64,000 nucleotides of DNA, taken from the NCBI RefSeq assembly GCF_026745355.1, contig NC_079207.1, positions 14,991,317 through 15,055,316 on the forward strand. Reading direction: 5' to 3'. Origin of the DNA: Beta vulgaris subsp. vulgaris. Its lineage: Eukaryota; Streptophyta; Magnoliopsida; Caryophyllales; Amaranthaceae. The position numbers were made by a program, and so were the translations under genes. Below, piece after piece: positions 12,488-22,219 of the stretch (its first letter is position 1; each line of letters begins with the position of its first letter). The notes beneath the pieces were generated by a model, which was given only the letters and a program-made list of their open reading frames with translations, had not been told where the DNA came from and did no database searches.

Positions 12488-15400
12488 TTACACCTTTGTC
12501 GTATGTCTGAGAAATCTCCTTCCTTCTTCTCTGCTGCCTCCACTTTCACTTTCATACCTCTCTCTTTCATACCTCTCTTGTCTTCTCCTTGCTGCTTCTT
12601 CCGCTTGTCTTTCCCATTCTCTTCTTCTTTCTTCTTCCTCTCTTCTTGCTATTTCTTGCTCCGTCTCTTCTTCTTCCCCTCTTCCTTTCTCCTCCTCTCT
12701 TCTTCTCCATTCTTCTTCTTCACGTCTCCTCTCTTCTTTTTGTCTAGCTGCTTCTTCCTCTTGTTCTTGTCTTTGCCTTTTCTCTTCTTCCCTTCGTTGT
12801 TGCTCCTCTCGCTCCTCCCTCTCGTCTTCTTGTCTTTGCCTTTCCTCTTCTTGCCTTCGCTGTTGTTCCTCTTGCTCCCTCCTCTCTTCTTCTTGCCTCC
12901 TTTGTTCTTCCTCCTGTTCTTTTTTTTCTTCTTCCTCTTGTCTTCTCTGCTCTTCCTCCTCTCTTCGCCTCTCTTCTTCATGCTTTCTCTGTTCCTCCTC
13001 TCTGTGCCTCTCTTCTTCTTCTTGCCTTCTCTCTTCTTCCTCTTCCCTTTGCCTCTCTTCTTCTTCTTGCCTTCTCTCTTCTTCCTCTTCTTTTCTTCGC
13101 CTTTCTTCTTGTTCTTCCTCTTCCCTTTGCCTCTCTTCTTCTTCTTCTTCTCTTCGCCTTTCTTCTTCTTCACGTTTTCGCCGTTCTTCTTCTCTTTGCC
13201 TTTCTTCTTCTTCTTCTTCTTCACGTTTTCGCTGTTCTTCTTCTCTTCGCCTTTCTTCTTCTTCATGTTTTCGCCGTTCCTCTTCTTCCCTCCTCTGCTC
13301 TTCCTCTTCTTGCTTCCTCCTCTCCTCCTCCTCCCTTCTTCTAGCCTCCTCTTCCTCCTCCCTCCTTTCTTCCTCTTCTTGCCTTTCCTTTTCAATCTCG
13401 TCTTCCATCAGCATTTCCTGTTCTTCAGCACAAGAAGTACAGTCCAATATGATTGCTTTCTCCTGAGCACCGAGCAGCTGCTCAATTGTTGTGCCCGACA
13501 CATTAAAGGAGGCACCTAAAATAGGTTTGCTAAGTGTCTGTAGCACTGAAGCCTTTCCTATTAGGAACTGAGGATGGTTATTCTTCGTTGAGGTGCTGAA
13601 CCCCATGAAAACAAGTGAACCATTGTTGAAAGATGTTTGCGCCATTGGATGAAACCTTGGGACTGTGAAAACATCACCTTCCTCGATTTTGAACCTTGAG
13701 TTCTTGCATTCTTTGTTTGTTAGTGTACTTGGGCAAACCACACGAACCATTCCTTCTCCTTCCAAGACTACAGAAACCTCAGTGGCCATAGGATTCCAGT
13801 GAGGCCCCATCATTGAACCCTGGATTTCACAAAAACAAATCTGTCAAATATAGACAGCTTCAAGATTTCTCTAGTAAAGAAATTCAAGTTTTATTGCAAT
13901 GTTTTGTGGTCTATAGTAAGTGATACCTCTCCGGCTTTTCAGTTACAACACTTACTTATTTTGGATGTTTTATAATAAATGCAACATAATTACATAAACT
14001 CTTTTAGTATCTGCATTCTCTCTCTCTCCTTTCATGGGCACTTTGTCCACATCTCTTGTGTCTAATCACATTGGTCTCCTAAAACACAAGGTTACAATTT
14101 TGAAGATGAGGTGCTCATTATTGAGCGTCTTGTCTATGAAGATTTTTTAACTTCTCGTCACATGTGGAAATATTAAATTCAAACTTACGTGACAAGTCAA
14201 GGTCTAAGAAAAGGTCACTAGCGACATACTGCATGTAGAAGCTCATTTACTCCACAATTTAGACAAAAATGATCTTGTGAGGCTGGGATCTTGGGCATTA
14301 ACCGGATAAATTTTGGTAGGTAAATTAATGCCTTAGATTGCAAAAAAATCTTCTCCTTGAAATCCCGCCATATATTGCAGCTAAAAACGGCGTTTGTACT
14401 CTTCATCCTAACTATCAAAGAGGTTGAGGTCATGCTGATTTAACTAGGAAAAGAATGGTAGAGGCTCACCTTGGTTAGGTTCACCATGAAGACACCGATA
14501 TGGGAACCATGCAAAGCATCTAAATTGTGCTTGGTGACCAGGGTGCTCCACCCGTTGCAGCTCTTGAAATCTGGGTCTTCCTTGAAGAAATTGAATGTCT
14601 TAGTATGTTTCTTTTTGTTCTCAGAGACTTGCTTACTGTACCTCTTGATTCCTAGAAAAGCATTAACATATAGAAGCTCCTGCTGCCAGAAATTCTTCCT
14701 TTTGGGCTCTGCATGTACTATTGCTGGTGTATCTGTTGCACTTGTTAGTTCTTCTATAACTTCTTCAGATACCTGCAGTAGAAAAAAATACCATAGTAGT
14801 GTTAGTAAGATGAGAGAAAAGACGGTGTTAAGCATTTACAAAAATATTGTTCTTGTTAAGATGAGAATAAATGAGGAAACCTGGAAAGCAGCCTGAAGAA
14901 CGCGTTTATCAAAGCCTCGAACAAGGTCATTGATGTTTGAGTATGGTCCAATTGATGGCCCCTATATGAGGGAAAATTGAGAGACACTTTAATTTCGATG
15001 GAAAATAGTAGGAAAGGGAAATAGAAAAAAGCCAGCTGAACTTAAACTTCAAATCCCACACACCTGTAGTTGCTCTTCCTCTGGATTGGCAAAAATAGCT
15101 ATGATTCTGAGTCTTGGCCTTTCAGCTTCTAAACTGCTATGAATATAGAAGAGGGTACCAGACCTGAGTCTGTAGACGTCACCTCGCTGCAAGCTAACTT
15201 TATATAGTTCATCGCTATTGGCCCAGCTTATCTTTCCACTTCCTGCAAGATGTACAAGATTCTGTATCAGACATTGCTAAAGTTGAAATTGAGAGGTTCC
15301 ACAAATTTAAGCTCAATCATGTACTGATTCCAATGGCTTTACTTGAGCTTAATTTGTTTAACTAAATTGAATTGAAAATATCTTACCTTAATTTGCTTGA

Positions 15401-17864
15401 GCTTTAACCTGGGTCTAGACTGAGTTTTGACCTCTAGTTGAGTCAGGTTAAATCAAATTGAAGTCTGAAATTATCTCGAGCCCAGAAATTCAAGTCCAAA
15501 TTTAGTTCAGTCGAGTCCAAACAAATTTATCTGAGTCCGAAATCCAGTTTAATCCACTCGAGGCCAAATTATTTTCAAATTGAGATTCCTATATTTTTTG
15601 GTTTAGGCCATTTCAAATCCCTTTAGGCCCAACCTTTTTTTAGAGCTATGTTGCTCAGACTCGGGTACCCATGCCCGACACGGGTACGTGTCCAAGTATC
15701 CGACTCGGCTATTTTTTGGAATTTTTTCTATTTTTTAGCCCAAAACAAAATGTCCAAGTGTCCCACCCATGTCCGAGTGTCGAGGATCCGACACGGGTAC
15801 TTGAGGTGAAATGAAGAGTCCGAACAACATAGTTTTAGAGCAAACAACAGAGACAATAATGCTAGTAACCACTTGAATCAAGCATCCTAACATTAATCAC
15901 TTTCTGATCATGCATATTGCTGTGTTCATACTACTAGAGAAGTATAAAACGACATTGTCATGAGCCTTTCATTGCAAAGATACCGTCTATGTGCAATCTC
16001 TTCATAGATTTGACTCATTGCTATATTATTGTTGCCTTTCATTGCAAAGATACCGTCTATGTGCAATCTCTTCATAGATTTGACTCATTGCTATATTATT
16101 GTTACTGTCTAATATAAGAAAAACTCCTTGCTCTGTTCATACTTCATACTACTAGAGAAGCGCACAAACAACCTGTGTCATGAGCCTTTCATCAAAAAGC
16201 TACCGTCTATGTGCAATTTTTATCATAGATTTGACTCATTGCTATATTTATTACTACTGTCTAATATAAGAACAACTCCTTTTATATTTGTTGTCCACTA
16301 TAGTGTGTCCCTATAAATTGCTCCATCTCATACTTAGGATCTGGTCTTTTCGACTGAATTAACAAAAATTCAGAGTTCAGTTCAGACAAATTTAGTTGAG
16401 TTCAGTTAATTTACTCACAGTTTACATTCACTTCACTTTAGTTTAGTAAGTTCAGTTTCGATTAAAAATTCAATTCAGTTCAGTTGGTTTCCTCTTACGG
16501 TTTTCATTCACTTTAGTTCATTCACTTCAGCTGAGGTAAATTAAGTTCAGTACAAAAGAACAAAACCTTACTCCATCCGCCTTAATTACTTGCTACATTG
16601 TAACAGTTTTTAGGGAGGAGAAAAGATGTGATGGGACAATAACTTTTGTTATAGAAAGGAGATGATAAAAATGAAGGAAAATATTAATACTTTTTGTGGG
16701 TTGTGGTTACAAATAAAGAAATGTAGCTAATTAGAAAAATTCATTTATGGAACATATAACAAGTCAAAAAAACCTTCGATGATGGAAAATATAGCAAGTA
16801 AAAGAGATGGAGGGAGTATTGACATGATTTCAACAAGGCTATAATCACTCTCTACTTTTTCTCAACTCCACACACAGATTGACAAAACTATCTATCTACT
16901 CAATAGAGTATATGATGGAGTACAAAGAAGAATCAATATATAGGAGCTACCCAGCTAGGACAAAGATTCAACACAAATTACATGTCTGTCTTCTGGATCA
17001 CAGCACAAATGCATTTTTGTTTTTGAAGGAGGCACAAATGCATTTTTCAACTACTCCCTCCGTCCCAAATTATTTGGGACATTTGCTTTATCACAAAGAC
17101 CAAAGACCAAGGAGGGAGTGGGAACCATTGCCATAACAAGAATTAACAAAAAAGCAAATAGGTAAATTGTGGGACCTACGTACTATATATCGAAATATTT
17201 ACAAATACCAAGGAGGGAGTGATGGCAAATTTGTACAAAAACCAAGAAGGGAGTGATGGCAAATTTGTAAATAAAGTGTGGAACCTATGTATATATATGG
17301 AAATAGTTACAAATGTAGCAAATAAATTGGAACACACCTAAATGGCAAAATGTAGCAAATAAATTGGGACGGAGGGAGTAGGAATCAAGGACTTCAACTG
17401 ACGTAATCTAAGATACAAAGTACAATAAAGTAAATAAGAAGAACAGGATACAAATCATGTAATACAAGATATCCAAATATAGTGTATTTCCTTTCTGAAA
17501 TGTGGAGAGTAGAGAGTATGATACCTGTTTGGACATAGAAGACCATGTCAGCATTAAGAAGAACAGGAAGAAAAATTGAGTTGGGCTCCAAGGTTATGAA
17601 CTGAAGGTGGTAATTGTGCCGCCCCGTTCCGGTACCGTCGTCGATGTCGACTGCCGATATCTCACCGTATTCCGTCGCAACAACTGGTATCCTTTCTTCC
17701 TTCTTCACCAGCTTCCCCACTGTCCCTGTGCTCCCACTACTCACTGATGTATCCTCATGAAAATTCAAACTTCCAGAAACACACTTCATTAGTATCACTA
17801 ATTGCAAACTAAAGAAGAGAAAAACACACCAAAATGATTTCATATCGCCTGAATTCTTTCCCAT
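12488..17864 (-). CDS. Two-cupin vicilin-like protein with Glu/Arg-rich tail
   Basis: It belongs to the 7S globulin (vicilin) family, whose members are secreted or vacuolar seed proteins. Exons, reading along the minus strand, are 17864-17525, 15242-15064, 14961-14881, 14772-14470 and 13819-12488, all GT-AG and in frame, giving 744 residues. Residues 1-31 look like a signal peptide (hydrophobic [15 protein letters not shown]). Cupin 1 spans about 70-190 ([27 protein letters not shown]). Cupin 2 starts near 300 ([34 protein letters not shown]). From about residue 440 to 730 the chain is almost only Glu, Arg and Gln, as in Arabidopsis At2g18540 (about 700 residues). Intron 1 is 2.3 kb and packed with MITEs. 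A second possible start is Met8. A storage role is not certain; the charged tail is unusual. Confidence 0.88.
12530..13405 (-). repeat. Low-complexity Glu/Arg codon tract in vicilin-like gene
   Basis: The coding strand is nearly pure purine (GAG, GAA, AGG, AGA), so the plus strand is pyrimidine-rich. It encodes the charged tail in blocks such as REEEERR with Gln interspersed. The lack of Pro and Gly and the alternating charges favour a long single helix or coiled coil. The tract also opens long frames in other phases on both strands; those are composition artefacts. Confidence 0.85.
15646..15832. mobile_element. hAT-type MITE with perfect 8-bp duplication
   Basis: The ends are ctatgttgctcagactc and gagtccgaacaacatag, an inverted repeat of about 17 bp with two mismatches. 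The flanks ttttagag (15638-15645 and 15833-15840) are identical, an 8-bp target duplication as made by hAT transposases. The 187-bp body contains several gacacggg/cccgtgtc-type words and no coding frame. Confidence 0.85.
15964..16262. repeat. 70-bp tandem repeat, two exact copies plus diverged third
   Basis: The unit beginning gcctttcattgcaaag is present at 15964-16033 and again at 16034-16103 without a base change. A diverged copy with small indels lies at about 16187-16252. The flanking words cttactagagaag-like and tactgtctaatataag are also duplicated, so the exact doubling sits inside an older duplication of roughly 150-220 bp. It is intronic. Confidence 0.85.
16571..16816. mobile_element. 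Stowaway-like MITE, 246 bp
   Basis: The ends ctccatccgcc and agatggagggag are inverted repeats of the ctccctccgt type, flanked by TA on both sides (16569-16570 and 16817-16818). The subterminal ttacttgctacat is opposed by atagcaagtaa. No coding capacity. It lies in intron 1 of the vicilin-like gene. Confidence 0.75.
17054..17378. mobile_element. Stowaway-like MITE, 325 bp
   Basis: Left end ctccctccgtcccaaatt and right end aaattgggacggagggag form an inverted repeat of about 18 bp, flanked by TA (17052-17053 and 17379-17380), as for Tc1/mariner MITEs. The interior has tandem copies of caaggagggagtgatggcaaatttgt-like sequence near 17210-17270. It lies about 150 bp from exon 1 within intron 1. 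Confidence 0.8.
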
Positions 17865-17894
17865 TCCTTTGATAAAACAGTAGACACAATGTCA

Positions 17895-18010
17895 CTGAGA
17901 GTATAGATAAAATAGAGTGGAGACTTGTTTCCTTATAGATTGTACAAGAATGAGAAGAGGGAGACAGAAAGAGAATTTGAAAATGCATGCAGATGACACA
18001 CGTAGCTATT
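17895..18010 (-). promoter_or_regulatory. Candidate seed-type promoter of vicilin-like gene
   Basis: About 120-130 bp upstream of the ATG, the minus strand carries the RY core CATGCA (overlapping palindrome at 17984-17991), and an ACGT-type core TACGTGT at about 17998-18004. RY plus ACGT elements are the known signature of ABI3/bZIP-driven seed promoters. A TATA-like ctattttatc lies near 17903-17912. Individual short motifs occur by chance, so this is suggestive only. Confidence 0.45.
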
Positions 18011-18510
18011 GAAAGTGGAACGTGGCAAGTGAGTTGAGTTTTTTTTGGTTGTATATACTACGTATTACTGTTGTCTGTTTTATCTAATTTTGAGGATAAA
18101 CTTTTCTTAAAAAACTGCGTACTGAAATTGTTTTGTTTTGATTCAAAACTAGCTATTCGACCGGGGGATGCTGCATGTTATTATTATCTTAAATATGTTT
18201 ATGTTTTTTATGGAACATCTTGAAATGGTGGATTGACTGGTGTGGGGTGACTTGTTTGACGTGGTGTTGAATCTCATAGGAAAAGAGTGGAGTTCGATCA
18301 GAGCAATTTAGAAGTGTGGGATATGGATCTTATTGTTTTTCTCTTAATTTGACAAAATGGATAGGTTATTATTAGTTCATGTTTAGGAACAATAATGAGG
18401 TGAAAGGAAAAAGACATTGACATGGATGTATAGGAACTCAATAACGGAAGACCTTAACACTTTATTTGGATAGAAAATGAAAAACTAGGAAATGCAAAAG
18501 TTCTTTTATT

Positions 18511-18804
18511 TAAGAGGTGATTAAGTGGCGGCTCGGGTCGGGATGCGCCTAAAACATTTGCCATTAGTTGGGGCGGCTAAAATTTCGTGCCAATTTTTTT
18601 GTGCCCAAAGTATAATTGATCAAAGTGATCCGGCCCAGTTCGATTTTTTTTTTGGTTTGGGACGGGTCTTTAGGAACCTACAAATGACTTTTAGTCCAAA
18701 TTTTGGCCCGAAAAGTCTATTGTCTTTGGGCCGAAAAAACAAGCTTTAGGCACAAAATTCACCCAAGTTAGAATCCGAACTTACATGTCATTTGATCACC
18801 TCTA
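18511..18804. mobile_element. hAT-like MITE
   Basis: The left end aagaggtgattaagtg is opposed by catttgatcacctcta on the right. The interior is rich in gggtcgg, ggcccag and cgggtc words, as in known plant MITEs of this type. No clear 8-bp duplication is visible, so the borders are approximate. Confidence 0.5.
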
Positions 18805-19454
18805 GTCCAAAGTACGCTTCTTCAGGCAAAAAACAATGGGCTTTTCAGGTCAAAATCGGGCATGCTAAAATTTGAATTAAGTCATTGTTAGGTTGTCCAA
18901 AGACCGAACAAACCAAAAAAAATCGGACCAAGCCAAGCCGGGTCTGATCTCGGTCCCAAAAAGATCTACTCAACCTTCAGGATTTTTTCTGCCGGGCTTA
19001 CTTTGATCAGGTGTACCTTGTTTGGATAAAAGATTAAAGGAAGAAGGGGCGGGAGAGGGAATGAAATATTAGATATTTTTTTTTAATCTTTTTATAGTCA
19101 TCCCTCCAAAATTGGAGAGATTTGGAGGAAAAATTGAGCTTTATCTTTCCTTTTTCCTTCTTTCCTATCTCCTTCTTTTCCATCCTATATTGCCATCCAC
19201 ATTAAGTATAATTGAATGAGACATGTGATGGATGTCATATAGGGAAAACGATTTATTAATTATAGTGTAAATGTGAATTTGAGCTTCTATTGATTGGACG
19301 CAAGTAACTATCTATCAGTTTCGGTGATATGAGCCGGGTAATAATGGTTGCAATGATAGAGATTTGCGACTAGATTCTCTTTTTAACTTTTGGGCTTTTA
19401 TTGGTCTATCAATCACTTATTTTGAATAATGGTGACCATTTTCATCTCTTTAAA
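18805..19454. other. Intergenic DNA, no gene seen
   Basis: The sequence 18820-19020 continues with cggacc/gggctt-rich words that resemble further MITE remnants. The rest is AT-rich, ending where the LINE 3' end is placed. No motif-bearing open frame. Confidence 0.4.
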
Positions 19455-19479
19455 TTTCTTTTTTTGGCAACAAGCAATC

Positions 19480-19868
19480 CAACCAAACTACATCAACAAC
19501 CTTTTCCTAGCCAAAGTGCCCAGATCGCGGGTCTATTGGACATGATCTCTACTGACCATACAGACCCGACAACTGTTAGAACTATGATACAAATCATTTA
19601 CGGCAATAAGTAAACTCCAAATCTCTAGTAGACTATTGTGTTTATTGACGATGCTGATTAGTTGTATTAAGTCTAACCAAACAACCACTCTCTCAATGTC
19701 TCTGCTCTGCGCCTCCAAGAGCCCTTTGTGAAAAGCGTGCCCTTCCGCTTGAAGTGGTGAATCAGCCACACGATCATTTCCCTGTAACAGTCTCCTATCT
19801 CCACGTCTTGTGAACCATCTAATACCAGCTAATGCCCTTGCATCTGTCGTTCTCTTCCAGTCCCTGTC
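19480..19868 (-). pseudogene. LINE RNase H domain remnant (RVT_3 type)
   Basis: Residues ALAGIRWFTRRGD, SPLQAEGHAFHKGLLEA and VVVWLDLIQLISIV line up with the plant LINE RNase H fold: a Gly-rich first strand, the AE-A helix and the D-lv strand. The chain ends at VSRDHVQ with a stop just after it, where family members usually have an N and AD pair. The TRIM cuts off the N-terminal strand. It is not functional. Confidence 0.7.
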
Positions 19869-20644
19869 TGCAATACCTCTCATGATTGCTTTGAACGAAT
19901 TTAGCGTACTATTTATTCCAACTAGATGCATTTTTCTTTTAGGGAGCTCATTTTCTTAGTTACTCCAGAGTTAAGCGTGTTTGGTTGAGAGTAGTCCAGG
20001 AATGGATGACCTCATGAGAATTTCTTAGAATGTGTATAAGTGAGGATAACGCGATTGAATAACTTGTGTTGGTTATTGAGAACAGTTGTTTGCCCTGTAT
20101 TCCCATTGGTGACGGTAAACTCGACTCCGTGTGGGTCGGGTGTTGCAAATGGTATTAGAGCAATCCTATACGATCGCGTGCTGATCGTGTGTATAATTAC
20201 TTCAAGGTTAGTCGCCTAGAGGAGGAGGCACCTGGGATATATCACCGGCTGCATGTCGAATATGTGATTAGTTTTTAGGCTGGGGCGACCCACAACTCAT
20301 TATAGCCGAACATGTGGAGTTCTCAGGCAAAGTGAGGGCGTTGCTTTTCTCAAGTGGGGGTGTATGTAATATTCCTCATGATTGCTTTGAAGGATTTAGC
20401 ATGCTACTCATTCCACAAGATGCATCTTTCTTTAAGAGAGCTCATTTTCTTAGTTACTCCACAATTAAGTGTGCTTAGTTGGGAGTAGTCCAGAGATGAG
20501 TGACCTTCTTAGAAGTTTCTCAAGATGCGCATAAGTGAGGACAAAATGTACTGAAGGAACTTGTGTTGGTTATTTAGGACACTTGTTGGTCCTAAATTCA
20601 TATTAGTGAAGATAAACTCGACTCCATATGGGTCGGGTGTTACA
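19869..20644 (+). mobile_element. TRIM (miniature LTR retrotransposon), 776 bp
   Basis: Two similar direct repeats, 19869-20147 (279 bp) and 20365-20644 (280 bp), start TG and end CA (tgcaatacctctcatg / tgtaatattcctcatg; gggtgttgca / gggtgttaca). Directly after the first is tggtattagagc (20150-20161), a one-mismatch match to the initiator-Met-tRNA binding site. Directly before the second is a purine tract, aagtggggg (20352-20360). The 217-bp interior has no coding sense. The size and layout are those of a TRIM. No clean 5-bp duplication is visible, so it is old. Confidence 0.8.
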
Positions 20645-21716
20645 TCGTTGACCTGAATGATGCATTGTTCTTTGTCATGCACAATGATGTATTTTCCACA
20701 TGATATGTTGCATTCTTGGTAGCCCTTGCTTGGTTTTCTCCCAGCTTTTGCAGAACTTCCAGTAGAATTTCCTTGGGATTGACTTGGACTCTCCTAAACA
20801 CTACTCTGTTCCTATGCAGCCAGATGGTCTAAAGAGTTGCGAGGAATGTAGTACTTATGTGTAAGTACTGCTTCTTAGCTTCAATCCTCCACACGTACAG
20901 GTGGTAATTTGATAACCATTTATGGAAGGGGATACTCTTGTCATGAACAACACTAAGTGCAAGTGGAGAACTTTTCCAGACCCTTTTTATTACCTCGCAA
21001 TCCCTAAATAAATGGGCCTATGTTTCCTAGTCCTACCCACAGAAATGACATTCAGCCTTGATAGAGAAATTTCGTATTCGTAGGTTTTCATTTGTAGCCA
21101 GCGCACTGTGCATTATTCGCCATATGAAAGTTTTCCACTTAGGACATAATTTCATTACCCACAACTTCCTCCAAAACTCTGTCATGCCAATTGTGACTTT
21201 TAAAGCCCTCCTTTTCCATGAATAGGGCATACACTTAATCTCCACGATGAAGCCCGAAGCTTATGCTTTTCTATTGCTAGCGAGAGCGACATTCCTTTAT
21301 ATTTTGCTCTTAGGAGTTTAGAGACTAGAAGCTTAGGGTTATGAATTCTCACAGCTTGTTTAGCCAGTAGAGCCTTGTTCAAATAGTGTACATTTCGAAC
21401 TCCCAGCCCACCACTGCTCTTGCTCTCAATTACCTGTCTCCTTGTCCAATATATCGGTTTTTTGTCATGGGAATTTCTCCACAAGAAACTTGAGAATATT
21501 GTTGTCCTTCCATTGATTTTGGCTATAAGAAGACAAAAATTACATGATTGCAAAGAGAGGCAAGAACTACATTTATGAGAAGATTTTTTCCCAGCATGCG
21601 ATAGTGCCAGATATTTGTAGTCCCCGATCTTCCTCCTTACCTTTTCCACGAGCGGCAAAAACTTCCTAGAACTACACTCAATATTGCATCCAAGGTATAC
21701 ATCCAAGTTATCAGAT
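20645..21716 (-). pseudogene. LINE reverse-transcriptase tail and zf-RVT region
   Basis: On the minus strand, 21706-21200 shows the thumb/connection part of a plant LINE (YLGCNIE-like start, GRTTIFSSFLWRNS, GGLGVRNVHYLNKALLAKQ). The zf-RVT region follows at about 21245-21000 (CPKWKTFIWRIMHSALATN, AECHFCG), then the ATLWTIWLHRNRVVFR linker near 20820. Frameshifts separate these blocks. Confidence 0.75.
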
Positions 21717-22216
21717 GATGGGGTTCCAATGATGCTTCACATAATTCGTTTGAACCTATTTGGGGTATTTAATTTGGCTAAACATAACATAAGACTTGTT
21801 ATAATTGATTATTTCACCTAAGAGGCATAAGCTGAATGTGTGAATAATTTGTTTGATTGCCGCACAAGACTAAGGAGTAGCTTTGAAGAAAAACAAGTAG
21901 TCATCTGCAGAGAAAAGGTGTGGAAATTGAGGATTGTTTCTTGCAATGCACAACCCCTGGATATCTTCCTAGGTCGCCACCTTGGACAACATTCTTGAGA
22001 GAACCTCCATGACTAGGATAAACAGATAAGGCAAATGAGGATCCCCTTGGCACAGACTACAACTTGAATGGAATCTCTGAGAAGGTTCTCCATTGAATAA
22101 CATGGAGTAAGAAACTATTGTAACACACTGCATTATCTAGTACACACACTTTTTTGGGAAGCCCACTTTGATGAGTAACCACTGGAGAAAACTCCAATTG
22201 ACTTTGTCGTAGGCCT
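21717..22216 (-). pseudogene. LINE reverse-transcriptase core, second half
   Basis: Just past the CACTA-like insertion the minus strand reads KAYDKVNWSFLQWLLIKVGF, the conserved SKAYDRVEW-type block. Further on comes the catalytic block SADDYLFFF near 21885-21915, where family members usually have F/YADD. The spacing between the two fits a LINE reverse transcriptase. Frameshifts and stops lie in between. Confidence 0.75.
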
Positions 22217-22219
22217 TAA

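Larger units (their letters stand above)
15243..17524 (-). other. Intron 1 of vicilin-like gene, MITE-rich
   Basis: The donor is cag|gtatca and the acceptor cttgcag, read on the minus strand. Within it are a hAT MITE, a tandem 70-bp repeat and two Stowaway-like MITEs, listed separately. The sections 15350-15600 and 16380-16560 are made of variants of the words gttcag, gagtc and aaattcag, with no coding sense. Confidence 0.75.

Noticed and set aside
12649..13395. 248-codon Lys-rich minus-strand frame
   Set aside because: It overlaps the vicilin exon in another phase and results from the same purine tract.
12467..13519. 350-codon plus-strand frame rich in Phe, Leu and Ser
   Set aside because: It is the antisense of the vicilin Glu/Arg codons; composition explains it and no family motif is present.
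15964..16262. Repeat cluster considered as a CRISPR-like array
   Set aside because: Units are directly adjacent without spacers, in an intron of a plant gene.
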